Positions 26,871 to 35,987 of a stretch of 38,220 nucleotides of DNA are shown here, piece after piece. The translations under genes were made by a program, and so were the position numbers. The stretch lies in contig QHVA01000035.1 in NCBI GenBank assembly GCA_003223425.1, positions 1-38,220 of the forward strand, given 5' to 3'. Under the pieces are notes generated by a model, which did not search any database, was not told the origin of the DNA, and saw nothing but the letters and a program-made list of their open reading frames with translations. The DNA is from Gemmatimonadota bacterium (lineage in GTDB: Bacteria; Gemmatimonadota; Gemmatimonadetes; Gemmatimonadales; Gemmatimonadaceae). Position 1 is the first letter of the stretch; each line of letters opens with the position of its first letter.

Positions 26871-27721
26871 TTGAAATCCTTGAAGGGATATACGTGTTCG
26901 CGATTGGAGCTGCCATCGGCTCGTTCCTCAACGTCTGCATCGGTCGTTGGCCCGAGGGCATGTCAGTGGTAAGGCCGAGGTCGCGGTGTCCCAAATGCGG
27001 CCACCAGATCAAGGCGAGCGAGAACATTCCGATTCTGAGCTGGCTGATGCTGCGTGGCCGATGCAGCAATTGTCACCAGCCTATCTCGATTCAGTATCCA
27101 ATCGTCGAGCTGCTGGTGGCCCTGCTCTGGCTCGCTGCGTTCCTTCAATTGGGGATGACCTTCACCGCCTTCCGTGTCGCAGTTTTCGCCACCGTTCTGC
27201 TCGGTATCTCGATCACCGACGCCAAACACTTTCTGATCCCCGACGGTTTCACCGTTTTCGGATTGTTCTTCGTGTTGTTGACATCGTTTGTAGCCCTGTA
27301 CCTCGGGGGATCAGAGCCTTTTGCTCGTCCGTGGGATGCGATCATCGGCATGTGTGTCGGCGCTGGCGCAATCTCGATTGTTGGCTGGCTCGGCGAAGTC
27401 TGGTTGAAACGACCGGCGATGGGTTTTGGGGATGTAACTCTGATGGCTGTCGTGGGCGCGGCGGTTGGCCCGACGCGGGCGCTGCTCACGATTTTCATCG
27501 CAGCCGTCATCGCTCCGATCGTTCTGCTGGGGATCGTGTATCCACTCTCGGCGCGCGGACTCGCGGACGACAAGGGTCAGACGGAGCTCGCTCTCGAGGC
27601 GTCGGGAGGATGGCGCAAGCGCGAGCTGCCGTTCGGCGTCTTTCTTGCGCCCGCAGCGCTGGTCGCGTTGCTTGGCGGAGAGGCCATCATCGCCTGGTAT
27701 CTGCGCATCTCCGGACTCTGA
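26867..27721 (+). CDS. Prepilin peptidase (A24, PilD-like)
   Basis: GAAIGSFLNVCIGRWPEGMSVVRPRSRCPKCGHQIKASENIPILSWLMLRGRCSNCHQPISIQYPIVELL (two CxxC pairs), GISITDAKHFLIPD, GFGDVTLMAVVGAAVG. Confidence 0.95.
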   Translation: MIEILEGIYVFAIGAAIGSFLNVCIGRWPEGMSVVRPRSRCPKCGHQIKASENIPILSWLMLRGRCSNCHQPISIQYPIVELLVALLWLAAFLQLGMTFTAFRVAVFATVLLGISITDAKHFLIPDGFTVFGLFFVLLTSFVALYLGGSEPFARPWDAIIGMCVGAGAISIVGWLGEVWLKRPAMGFGDVTLMAVVGAAVGPTRALLTIFIAAVIAPIVLLGIVYPLSARGLADDKGQTELALEASGGWRKRELPFGVFLAPAALVALLGGEAIIAWYLRISGL

Positions 27722-27764
27722 GCTATTCGGGATCCGTCCGTCGTATTCCTCTTACAAGTGTGCA

Positions 27765-29036
27765 ATGAGCGCTCTGCTTAAGCGAAGCTTTCTTCTGGCC
27801 GCCGGTCCACTGCTGACGCTCGTATCCGCGTGCGAGAGCCAAAGACCGAAATACGAAGGTCCGTACGCCGCCGAAGTCGCGGAAGCCGTTCCGATGATCG
27901 AGAAAGCGGTCGGGCTCAAATACAAGACGCCGCCAAAAGTCGAAACACGCTCGAACGAACAGGTGCGTGAGTTTGTCATAAAGCAGCTCACAGACTCGCT
28001 TGCGACCCACGACATTGACGGCCAGGAGGCGGCGTACAAGCGGCTCGGCATGATACCCGACACGCTCAAGCTGAAGCCGTTTCTCACCAGCCTGCTCGAG
28101 GAACAGATCGTCGGCTACTACGATCCGCACACGAAGGTGCTCTACGTCGTCGACGGCGCTCCGAAGGACATGGCGTCGATGACGATCACGCACGAGCTCG
28201 TGCACGCGCTGCAGGATCAGTACATCAGCCTCGATTCTGTTCAGAAGATTCGCGACGACAATGACCGGCTTTCCGCTGCCCAGTCGGTTTTCGAGGGACA
28301 GGCGGTTTACGAGCAGATCTCCATCATGCTTGGCGGGTCGAACATAGCGATCAACCTTCCCGGCGGTTGGGATCGCATTCGGGAGATGATACGCGAGAAC
28401 CAGGCATCGATGCCGATTTTCGCCGCAGCCCCGAAGGTGATACAGGAAACGTTGATCTTCCCGTATCTGAGCGGAGCCGAGTTCTATCGAAATTACAAGG
28501 AACGGAAATCGGGCTCGATCATTTACAAGGACATGCCGGTGTCTACCGAGCAGATAATTCACCCGGCCGCTTTCTTTGGGACTCGCGACAATCCAACGCG
28601 AGTCACGCTGGGCACGCTCGCCAACGCCACGAAGGTTTATGAGAATGACCTGGGCGAGTTCGAGACGAGATTATTTCTCTACCAGCAGCTGAACGATCAA
28701 AACGAAGCCGTACGCGGCGCCAGCGGATGGGATGGCGATCGGTACGCCGTCGTGAACACGCCGCAGGGTCAGGGAATCGTATGGCTGACGGTGTGGGATT
28801 CGCCCGTCGAAGGGGGCGAATTCTTTCATCTCGCCGGCCAAGCGGTTGAAGCGCGTTACTCTACGAAAGTCGCTTCCGGTTCGACCGAGCTCGTCAAGAA
28901 GTATTCAGGCGGAGGAAGAACGATTCAGATCTCGACGATGGAAATCCAGGGACGACCGGTGGTGATCTACGCCGACGTTCCGGCGGGAGCGAATCCGAAT
29001 ATCATCAATCCCGCGCAGGTTACGCTGAGCCAGTAG
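27765..29036 (+). CDS. Putative zinc metalloprotease-like lipoprotein (HExxH), function unknown
   Basis: Start at ATG 27765 rather than 27465; lipobox LTLVSAC; THELVHALQDQY followed by FEGQAVYEQ. Confidence 0.75.
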   Translation: MSALLKRSFLLAAGPLLTLVSACESQRPKYEGPYAAEVAEAVPMIEKAVGLKYKTPPKVETRSNEQVREFVIKQLTDSLATHDIDGQEAAYKRLGMIPDTLKLKPFLTSLLEEQIVGYYDPHTKVLYVVDGAPKDMASMTITHELVHALQDQYISLDSVQKIRDDNDRLSAAQSVFEGQAVYEQISIMLGGSNIAINLPGGWDRIREMIRENQASMPIFAAAPKVIQETLIFPYLSGAEFYRNYKERKSGSIIYKDMPVSTEQIIHPAAFFGTRDNPTRVTLGTLANATKVYENDLGEFETRLFLYQQLNDQNEAVRGASGWDGDRYAVVNTPQGQGIVWLTVWDSPVEGGEFFHLAGQAVEARYSTKVASGSTELVKKYSGGGRTIQISTMEIQGRPVVIYADVPAGANPNIINPAQVTLSQ

Positions 29037-29039
29037 CTG

Positions 29040-29993
29040 CTATAGCCCAAGCAGCTTCTGGCCGACATACGAGACGGCTCCCACAAGAGCGCCCAGCACG
29101 TAACCGGCGATGATGATCATGCGCAGCTCCTTCTCGATCACCATCAGCAGAATCTCCTCGACACGCTCGACACTGAAAGCCATCACCTTCCGCTCCACCA
29201 TTGACTGAACGTCGAGCTTCTTCACCAGCTCCGGAATCTGCTGGTCGATCCAATCCCAGATCACAGGGGCAGCCGAGGCTGCCAGACGGCGGGGGGCGTC
29301 GGGATCCTTTCTCGCCTCAACATCGCCGATGATGTCGGAGATTGGCTTCTGCAAATAAGCGAGAATCGCGTCATGAATCGCCTTCGATATTTCCTCCCTG
29401 ACTTCTGGTTCCTCCAGCAATCCGACCACTTGCTCGACGCCGTCCCTCTCGATCGCATCGAGCACCGAATCGAACTTCTTCTCGGTCATCATCAGCTTCG
29501 CGAAGATGCGCTCGTGAAAGCGCATGTCATCGACAAAGCGGTTGAACATGGTGTGCAGCGCACCACGGACTTTCACCCGCGTCGCCGGCTGACCGAGGAA
29601 GCCACCGAGTTTGGTCATCGCGACGGGTAGGTAAGACGTCGTGGCTCCCTCGAGTGCGGTGACGACCGCTGGAGGCACTTTGTCGATCAGGGGATCGCGC
29701 GACGTTAGCATCATCGCGATGACGTCGCGGAGCCGCGCCTCGAATGCTTCGCGGAACTCGGGACGCGAGAGCTCAGTTTGTAGATCGCCCGGAGTGAGGA
29801 GCCGCTCTCCGACAGTGCGGCCGAGACTTCTCGCCAGTCTCGCCTGATTCTTTGGTATCGCTCCCTGAAATCCGAAACGCGGCTGCTTCGGATTGAACAG
29901 CATCCACACCGCGATGGTATTGGTGATCCCGCCCGCTACGGTGCCGACGAATACTTGGATGCCGAACTGTACCCAGGGATTGTTGGGGTTCAC
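29040..29993 (-). CDS. DUF445 family membrane protein
   Basis: GTG start; GTVAGGITNTIAVWMLFNPKQPRFGFQGAIPKNQARLARSLGRTVGERLLTP...; C-terminal TM VLGALVGAVSYVGQKLLGL. Confidence 0.85.
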   Translation of the reverse strand: MNPNNPWVQFGIQVFVGTVAGGITNTIAVWMLFNPKQPRFGFQGAIPKNQARLARSLGRTVGERLLTPGDLQTELSRPEFREAFEARLRDVIAMMLTSRDPLIDKVPPAVVTALEGATTSYLPVAMTKLGGFLGQPATRVKVRGALHTMFNRFVDDMRFHERIFAKLMMTEKKFDSVLDAIERDGVEQVVGLLEEPEVREEISKAIHDAILAYLQKPISDIIGDVEARKDPDAPRRLAASAAPVIWDWIDQQIPELVKKLDVQSMVERKVMAFSVERVEEILLMVIEKELRMIIIAGYVLGALVGAVSYVGQKLLGL

Positions 29994-32480
29994 TTACTTC
30001 GTGACTGCTCCTGCGGGCTCGGCGCGATTGATCGACGCGGTGGTCGAATCGCCGACCGCGTTCTTCGCCGGTACATCGCCGTGGGGCTCGGCAGCGTCAG
30101 CGTAGTGCCCAGGAAGTTTGGGCAGAAGCGCGAGGTGAATGATCTCGTCCATTGTGGAAACGAACGTGAACGTCATGCTGTTCACGACCTCGTCGGGAAT
30201 GCCGCGCAAGTCCTTCTCGTTTGCCTTGGGGAGAATCACCTGCCTGAGCCCGGCCCGATACGCAGCCATCACCTTCTCCTTGACACCACCGATCTCCAGA
30301 ACTTTTCCGCGGAGCGTCATCTCACCGGTGAGCGCAATGTCACGACGGACGGGGCGCCGGCTCAGTACGCTAGCGATCGCCAGCGTGACCGCCGCACCAG
30401 CGCTGGGTCCGTCCTTTGGAATTGCGCCGGCGGGGAAGTGAACGTGCAGATCGACTTCCTTGAACTCGACGTCCTCAACACCCAGTGTATGCGCGCGCGA
30501 TCGAACGTAGGAATACGCAGCGTCGACTGACTCGCGCATCACATCGCCGAGCTGGCCGGTGACGGTGAGGCGGCCCGAGCCGGGCATCCGCAGAGCCTCG
30601 ATGACCATCAGGTCGCCGCCTGTTGCGGTCCAGGCCATTCCGGTCACTGCACCGATCTCCGGCTCCTGCTCCGCGTCCTCGAGCGTGTAAGTCGGGTTTC
30701 CGAGAATGTCTGTCACCATCGGATTGTCGACGACCCACGCTCCCTCTTCACCATCTGCCTTCTTACGGGCGCGCTTGCGCATCAGCGCGGCGATGTTACG
30801 CTCGAAATTGCGTAGTCCCGCTTCTCGAGAATAGCGATTCGAGATGAAGCCGAGCACTTCGTCGGTGAATTGAATGTCCTTGTCGCTGATTCCGTGTTCC
30901 TCCAGGAGGCGCGGAAGCATATAGCGCCACGCGATCTCGACTTTCTCTTCCACCGTATACCCGAGCACGCGAATGACTTCCATGCGGTCGCGCAGGGGAG
31001 CCGGGATGTCGTAGAGGTTATTCGCCGTGCAGATGAAAAGAATGCTCGAAAGGTCGAACGGCAGGTTGAGATAGTGATCGACGAAGTTCGAGTTCTGCGA
31101 TGGGTCGAGAACCTCCAGCATCGCGGCTGTTGGATCACCCGAAGGACCTCCGGATGTCATTTTATCAATCTCGTCGATCATCAGCACCGCATCTCTCACC
31201 TGCACACGACGAAGCGACTGCAGAATCAGTCCCGGCATCGCTCCAACGTAGGTGCGGCGATGACCGCGAATCTCGGCCTCGTCGCGCACCCCGCCAACCG
31301 AGATACGGTAGAACGCGCGCGTGATCGAAGTGGCGATCGCTTCACCGAGCGACGTCTTGCCCGTTCCGGGCGGGCCGACGAAACAAAGAATCGGACCATG
31401 CGGATCTCCGCCGCGAAGCTTTCGCACCGCCAGATATTCCGTGATGCGTTCCTTCGCCTCTTTCAGTCCGTAGTGCCGGCTGTCGAGCGAGTCTTCGACT
31501 TTCTTCAGGTCGATCACTTCTTCGGTGACGGATCGCTTGTTCCAGGGAAGAGCGAGCATCCAGTCGAGATAGGTGCGAATGACCTGATACTCACTCGAGG
31601 CGGGTGAGAGGTTGCGCATGCGCTCGATCTCGCGCCGCCCCTCCTGCGCGGCCTTCTCGGGGAGATTTGCTTCCTCGAGCTTCTTCAGCGTTTCGATCGC
31701 CTCTTTTTCGCCCGGATCGCCCTCACCGAGCTCCGACTGAATCGCGCGCAGCTGCTGCCGCAGATAAAACTCGCGCTGGTGCTGCTCGATCTTGATCTCT
31801 GTTTGCCGCTTAACGTCTTCGGCGACGCGGGCGCGTCCCACTTCCCGCTCCACCCGCCCCAGCAAGAATTTCAGACGCTGACCGATGTTGAGGCGTTGAA
31901 GGATCTCGTCCTTGTCCGAGACCTTGAAGTTAAGATTGGTCGCGGCGAGATCCGCGAAGCGCCCGGGATCCGAGATGTTCATCTTGAGAATCGCCGGCAC
32001 TTCGTCCGGAATTCGCTCGATCAGCTCGGCCAGAGTCTCGGCGCCGGCAACGATGCGGGAGATAAGATCGTCCACCTCGCTTGCATCGGGTGGGATCTCT
32101 TTTGCGGGTTTGATCCGAACGATCGGGAACGGCTCGGTCTGTGCCACGCCCTCGACGACAAGCCGCCGCAGTCCCTGAAGTGTGATCTGCACTGTCTCGC
32201 CGGGCAGATTGATGCGCTCATGCACGCGAGCTGCAACACCCACGCGCCCGACGAATCGCTCGGGATCGAGCACATCGTCGTGATCGCCACTCGCGACCAC
32301 AAGTCCCACGATCAGCCCTGACTGCTCGTTCGCCTTCAGTAACGCGAGATTCTCAGGCGCACCCATCTGCACGGCAATCGTGCCGAGCGGGTAAACAATG
32401 GTCGATCGAAGCGCCATTAGCGGCAGCGTCGATGGTATTTCAGCTTGGAGTATGTCGTCTTTGCGCTGGGCAGGCGGCAT
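29994..32480 (-). CDS. lon: ATP-dependent protease Lon
   Basis: Walker A GPPGTGKTSLGEAIATS, VLMIDEIDKM, GDVMRESVDAAYSYVRSRA, catalytic DGPSAGAAVTLAIASVLSRRPVRRDIALTGEMTLRGKVLEIGGVKEKVMAAYRAG. Confidence 0.98.
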   Translation of the reverse strand: MPPAQRKDDILQAEIPSTLPLMALRSTIVYPLGTIAVQMGAPENLALLKANEQSGLIVGLVVASGDHDDVLDPERFVGRVGVAARVHERINLPGETVQITLQGLRRLVVEGVAQTEPFPIVRIKPAKEIPPDASEVDDLISRIVAGAETLAELIERIPDEVPAILKMNISDPGRFADLAATNLNFKVSDKDEILQRLNIGQRLKFLLGRVEREVGRARVAEDVKRQTEIKIEQHQREFYLRQQLRAIQSELGEGDPGEKEAIETLKKLEEANLPEKAAQEGRREIERMRNLSPASSEYQVIRTYLDWMLALPWNKRSVTEEVIDLKKVEDSLDSRHYGLKEAKERITEYLAVRKLRGGDPHGPILCFVGPPGTGKTSLGEAIATSITRAFYRISVGGVRDEAEIRGHRRTYVGAMPGLILQSLRRVQVRDAVLMIDEIDKMTSGGPSGDPTAAMLEVLDPSQNSNFVDHYLNLPFDLSSILFICTANNLYDIPAPLRDRMEVIRVLGYTVEEKVEIAWRYMLPRLLEEHGISDKDIQFTDEVLGFISNRYSREAGLRNFERNIAALMRKRARKKADGEEGAWVVDNPMVTDILGNPTYTLEDAEQEPEIGAVTGMAWTATGGDLMVIEALRMPGSGRLTVTGQLGDVMRESVDAAYSYVRSRAHTLGVEDVEFKEVDLHVHFPAGAIPKDGPSAGAAVTLAIASVLSRRPVRRDIALTGEMTLRGKVLEIGGVKEKVMAAYRAGLRQVILPKANEKDLRGIPDEVVNSMTFTFVSTMDEIIHLALLPKLPGHYADAAEPHGDVPAKNAVGDSTTASINRAEPAGAVTK

Positions 32481-32548
32481 CCAATTCCTCTCGTGCGACG
32501 TAGTGCGTGAGTTGTTTCAGAAGTTAACGGCGCCTAAGTTTAAAGGCT

Positions 32549-33886
32549 ATGTTCGAAGACCTGAGCGAAAAGCTCGAGGCCACGTTCGCCCGCCTGCGTG
32601 GCCGCGGTGTTCTAACCGAAGCCGACATCAAGGAAGGGCTGCGCGAAGTTCGTCGGGTATTACTGGAGGCCGACGTCAACTTCCAATTGACGCGCGAGTT
32701 CCTCGAACGTGTCGAAAAGAGAGCGACCGGTGTCAACGCGCTCAGTACGGTCTCTCCCGGGCAGCAGCTGGTCAAGATCGTCCACGAAGAGCTCGCCGCA
32801 ATGCTTGGCGAACGCCGTGAGGGATTGAAGCTCGGCACCGTACCGCCCTCCGTTGTGATGATGGTCGGGCTGCAGGGATCCGGTAAGACGACCACCGCTG
32901 CGAAGCTGGCGAGAAAGCTGAAGGCCGAGGGTCGCTCAGCCCGGCTCGTCGCTGCAGATGTGTACAGGCCCGCCGCCATCGATCAGCTGGAGACGCTCGG
33001 ACGCGAATTGTCGATTCCCGTCTACGCTGATCGTGGGACGACCGACGTCGTGAAGATCGCGCGTGCCGGAGTCGCCGAAGCTTTACGCGAGCGCGACCGA
33101 GTCGTGATCATCGACACCGCCGGCCGCCTGCAGATAGACGAGCCGATGATGCAGGAGCTACGCGCACTCAAGGAGGCGTTGCGTCCGTCGGAGATTCTGC
33201 TCGTCGCCGACGGCATGACCGGGCAGGACGCGGTAAAGATCGCGCAGGGTTTCGACCAGGCGCTCAACATTACTGGGGTGGTATTGACCAAGATGGATGG
33301 CGACGCGCGTGGTGGTGCGGCGCTGTCGATCTATGGTGTAACGAAGAAGCCGATCAAGTACATCGGTGTTGGCGAGAAGCCCGATGCCCTCGAGGAATTC
33401 CATCCGGAGAGAATGGCCGGACGCATTCTTCAGATGGGTGACATCGTCACACTGGTTGAAAAGGCGCAGGCTTCCTTCGATGAGGCCGAGGCGAAGCGGC
33501 TGGAGAAAAAAGTCCGCAAGGAGGGAATGGATCTCAACGATTTCCTCAACAGCATGCGCCAGATCCAGAAGATGGGCCCGCTCGAGGGAATTCTGAAAAT
33601 GCTGCCCGGGGTGAACACGAAGGCGCTGAAGCAGATGAAAGCGGACCCCAGGCGGATGAAGCACGTGGAAGCGATCGTGCTGTCAATGACGCCCGAGGAG
33701 CGCAAGAATCCCGGAATAATCAATGGCTCACGGCGCGCGCGGATCGCCAAGGGTGCGGGGCGTCCGATCAGCGACGTCAATCGGTTGCTGGATCAATTCC
33801 GCGAGATGCAGAAGATGATGAAGAAGATGGCCGGCGGGGGGCGGATGGGAATGCCGTCCATGCCCGGAATGTTCGGAATGAGGTAG
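32549..33886 (+). CDS. ffh: Signal recognition particle protein Ffh
   Basis: MFEDLSEKLEATFARLRGRGVLTEADIKEGLREVRRVLLEADVNF, GLQGSGKTTTAAKLA, DTAGRLQIDEPMMQEL, TKMDGDARGGAALS, Met-rich C-terminus. Confidence 0.98.
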   Translation: MFEDLSEKLEATFARLRGRGVLTEADIKEGLREVRRVLLEADVNFQLTREFLERVEKRATGVNALSTVSPGQQLVKIVHEELAAMLGERREGLKLGTVPPSVVMMVGLQGSGKTTTAAKLARKLKAEGRSARLVAADVYRPAAIDQLETLGRELSIPVYADRGTTDVVKIARAGVAEALRERDRVVIIDTAGRLQIDEPMMQELRALKEALRPSEILLVADGMTGQDAVKIAQGFDQALNITGVVLTKMDGDARGGAALSIYGVTKKPIKYIGVGEKPDALEEFHPERMAGRILQMGDIVTLVEKAQASFDEAEAKRLEKKVRKEGMDLNDFLNSMRQIQKMGPLEGILKMLPGVNTKALKQMKADPRRMKHVEAIVLSMTPEERKNPGIINGSRRARIAKGAGRPISDVNRLLDQFREMQKMMKKMAGGGRMGMPSMPGMFGMR

Positions 33887-33958
33887 GCCGATCAACTCGG
33901 CGTACGGAACCCGCCGGTCCCGCTTTTTTCCGGGTCCCTCGAGACTGATCGAAAGACA

Positions 33959-34633
33959 GTGAGCCGCATTCGTGTGGCTTTGCGACTCGCACTACTTCCC
34001 GCACTCGTGGTCGTGGCGCTCGCGCTCGCCTGGCGCCTCGGCTATTTCGCGCTCGCCAGACGGGAGCCATTGGTTGCTTTAGTTCGGCAGGCGAGGCACA
34101 CGCCACTGGCCGGGCTCGTTTACGTAATTGCTTATGCGCTGATCGCCGCGCTCGGACTGCCGATTACTGTGCTCTCCATTATCGGTGGCGCGCTTTTCGG
34201 CACCGCCCGGGGCGCAGCATTGGCTTGGTCGGGGGCCATGGCCGCTACTCTCATCGCCCACACGTTGGCTCGGTCGATCGGGCAGAAATCCGTGCGTCGC
34301 TTGCTCGGACGTCATCTTTTGCTCGATCGCCTGCGGAAGCGGTCGGACTTCTGGTTGCTTGTTCGTCTCCGCCTTGCTCCAGTCCCACCGTTTGCAGTGC
34401 TCGACTACGTTGCCGGGATCGTCGGTGTGTCTCTTCGCGTGCTGCTGCTGGCTACGGCATTTGGAGTATTGCCGACCGTGGCGGCGTACGCCTACGCAGG
34501 CGCAGAGCTAGTAACCGGTTTACAGCAGGCAGGAGAGGCCCGATTCCGTGCTCTCTGGATCGCCGCCGGGGTCACTCTTATCATGATGTGCATCTCACTG
34601 ATGCCGACAGCGATTCGACAATTGCGCCGGTGA
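33959..34633 (+). CDS. TVP38/TMEM64 (VTT, DedA-like) membrane protein
   Basis: GTG start; LPITVLSIIGGALFGTARGAALAWSGAMAATLIAHTLAR, LLVRLRLAPVPPFAVLDYVAGIVGVSLRVLLLATAFGVLPTVAAYAYAG. Confidence 0.85.
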   Translation: MSRIRVALRLALLPALVVVALALAWRLGYFALARREPLVALVRQARHTPLAGLVYVIAYALIAALGLPITVLSIIGGALFGTARGAALAWSGAMAATLIAHTLARSIGQKSVRRLLGRHLLLDRLRKRSDFWLLVRLRLAPVPPFAVLDYVAGIVGVSLRVLLLATAFGVLPTVAAYAYAGAELVTGLQQAGEARFRALWIAAGVTLIMMCISLMPTAIRQLRR

Positions 34634-34671
34634 GATGCAGGCGAATGGCCGGTTACAGCGATCCCGAGCCG

Positions 34672-35262
34672 TCAGAAAATCGCGCGTAGGAGCAAATGGG
34701 TCGGTAGATAAATCAGGATCGGGAATCCCATCATCAGCGCGAACACCCATAGTTTGGGCGGCAGGGGCCGTCGCGGTGGATTTCCAAATCCAAAAACCCA
34801 GTTGATGTTGTGTTCCGGTCTCGTCAGCAGATATGTGGCGGGCAAAACGATCCAGGCGATAATGGTCATCACGAGCCAGGCGCGCGAGTCGTAGCCAAGT
34901 GAATAAACGAGCCAAATGAGCGTGAACGGAAGCACGACGTGATATAGAGAGAGCGCACGCATGAAGAGCGGACGCCTGTTGTCGAACATGTAATCAGTCA
35001 GGCTGGAGAGGCTTTTCCCCGTCAGTAACCGGACGGCAAAACTGAGATTCCAAAACAACTCCGGCGCCAACACGCCGACCGCAGTCGTGCTGGCGAGCAG
35101 CGAGCTCTCGAGCCATAGCGCTCCACCAGTCGCGAACAACGCGAGGTCCGAGAACCACAGAAAGTTGAGTGGTCCAGCGTCTGCTTTCCGCGCGTACGCC
35201 GGCAGTAGGATTGCGGCGTACACGGTGTAAGCGAGTTTGAGCCAGAGCGGGATGTGTCTCAT
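34672..35262 (-). CDS. Uncharacterised polytopic membrane protein
   Basis: 196 aa, multiple hydrophobic segments; RBS-like GAGG upstream of ATG 35262. No family recognised. Confidence 0.7.
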   Translation of the reverse strand: MRHIPLWLKLAYTVYAAILLPAYARKADAGPLNFLWFSDLALFATGGALWLESSLLASTTAVGVLAPELFWNLSFAVRLLTGKSLSSLTDYMFDNRRPLFMRALSLYHVVLPFTLIWLVYSLGYDSRAWLVMTIIAWIVLPATYLLTRPEHNINWVFGFGNPPRRPLPPKLWVFALMMGFPILIYLPTHLLLRAIF

Positions 35263-35264
35263 TG

Positions 35265-35294
35265 GAGATCCTCGGCGTCGAGATCCTCGGCGTC
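35265..35294. repeat. 15-bp perfect tandem duplication (gagatcctcggcgtc x2)
   Basis: 35265-35279 and 35280-35294 identical; lies 2-32 nt upstream of the membrane-protein ATG and duplicates its SD-like GAGG. Confidence 0.9.
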
Positions 35295-35318
35295 GAGGTC
35301 GCAGCGCGATCTGGCACC

Positions 35319-35476
35319 TATAGAACTAAAGCAGGGAGCGGTTAGCGTCACAGCTTTACTGCTCGGAGCTTTATACCGACCCATTTGTAGCCCAACGGAG
35401 AGGCTTGTGTGCGGACGAATGGCGAGCTCTTGGCTAAGAGGCTGCAACGCTGTTCGCTCCCCGCTTTAGTTCTATG
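35319..35476. ncRNA. Candidate structured RNA with 6S RNA-like architecture (strand not resolved)
   Basis: 21-nt arms 35320-35340 / 35455-35475 complementary with one mismatch. Helix continues inward with AGCGU/ACGCU and CAGC/GCUG, then a 10x10 unpaired bubble, then GGAGCU/AGCUCU and CCAUUUGU/ACGAAUGG and an apical loop. No ORF support. Confidence 0.55.
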
Positions 35477-35641
35477 CATGCTAGTTACCGCCGAGAACTG
35501 TATGCCGAGATACTGACCAATTAGATTGTAGGACCAAGTTTCCCCGGGTGCGCGCCGGAATCACCAGTGTCGCGAGGAGCCCGGATTGGGATGCGAATCA
35601 GGCGTCCCGCCAACCACCCTCTTTCATGGGAGCAGTACGAG

Positions 35642-35971
35642 ATGGTAAAGATTCGTCTCCGCCGCGTTGGGCGGAAAAATGCGCCGTTCTATCGCATCCT
35701 AGTCGCGGACTCGCAAAGTCCGCGCGATGGGAAGTTCATCGAGGTCATCGGCCAGTACGCCCCCCGGAAGAGTGAGGGTTCGCTCCAGGTCGACGAAGCG
35801 AGAGCCAACTACTGGCTCAACCTCGGCGCCCAGCCAACCGATACAGTACGGTCGCTCCTTCGGCGTGCTGGCGTTCTCCGACGGCGGCATGAGCAGCGTC
35901 TCGGCATCGAGCGCAAAGCCGAAGCCGTTCCGGTCGGCGAAAAACCGGAAGAAGCTGCCGCCGGCGCCTAG
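35642..35971 (+). CDS. rpsP: 30S ribosomal protein S16
   Basis: [43 protein letters not shown]; start at ATG 35642 inside the longer ORF 35567. Confidence 0.97.
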   Translation: MVKIRLRRVGRKNAPFYRILVADSQSPRDGKFIEVIGQYAPRKSEGSLQVDEARANYWLNLGAQPTDTVRSLLRRAGVLRRRHEQRLGIERKAEAVPVGEKPEEAAAGA

Positions 35972-35987
35972 ACCGGACAGTTCTCCA

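Noticed and set aside
26947-27768. 273-aa plus-strand ORF overlapping prepilin peptidase
   Set aside because: Alternate frame of a clear prepilin peptidase; Arg/His-rich shadow composition.
27723-28562. 279-aa minus-strand ORF
   Set aside because: Antisense to the HExxH lipoprotein gene; no family signal.
30870-31607. 245-aa plus-strand ORF inside lon
   Set aside because: Antisense shadow of lon.
32481-32548. 4.5S/SRP RNA next to ffh
   Set aside because: No conserved GGAAG-type apical motif or hairpin of the right size in the adjacent intergenic regions.
33905-33945. Rho-independent terminator after ffh (ggaacccg...tttttt...cgggtcc)
   Set aside because: The T-run lies inside the would-be loop rather than after the stem, and the stem has a bulge.
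35320-35475. Interpretation of the 21-bp inverted repeat as MITE/IS terminal repeats
   Set aside because: No convincing target-site duplication at the flanks, no second copy in the window, and pairing continues through the interior. Kept as an alternative to test, not as the main call.
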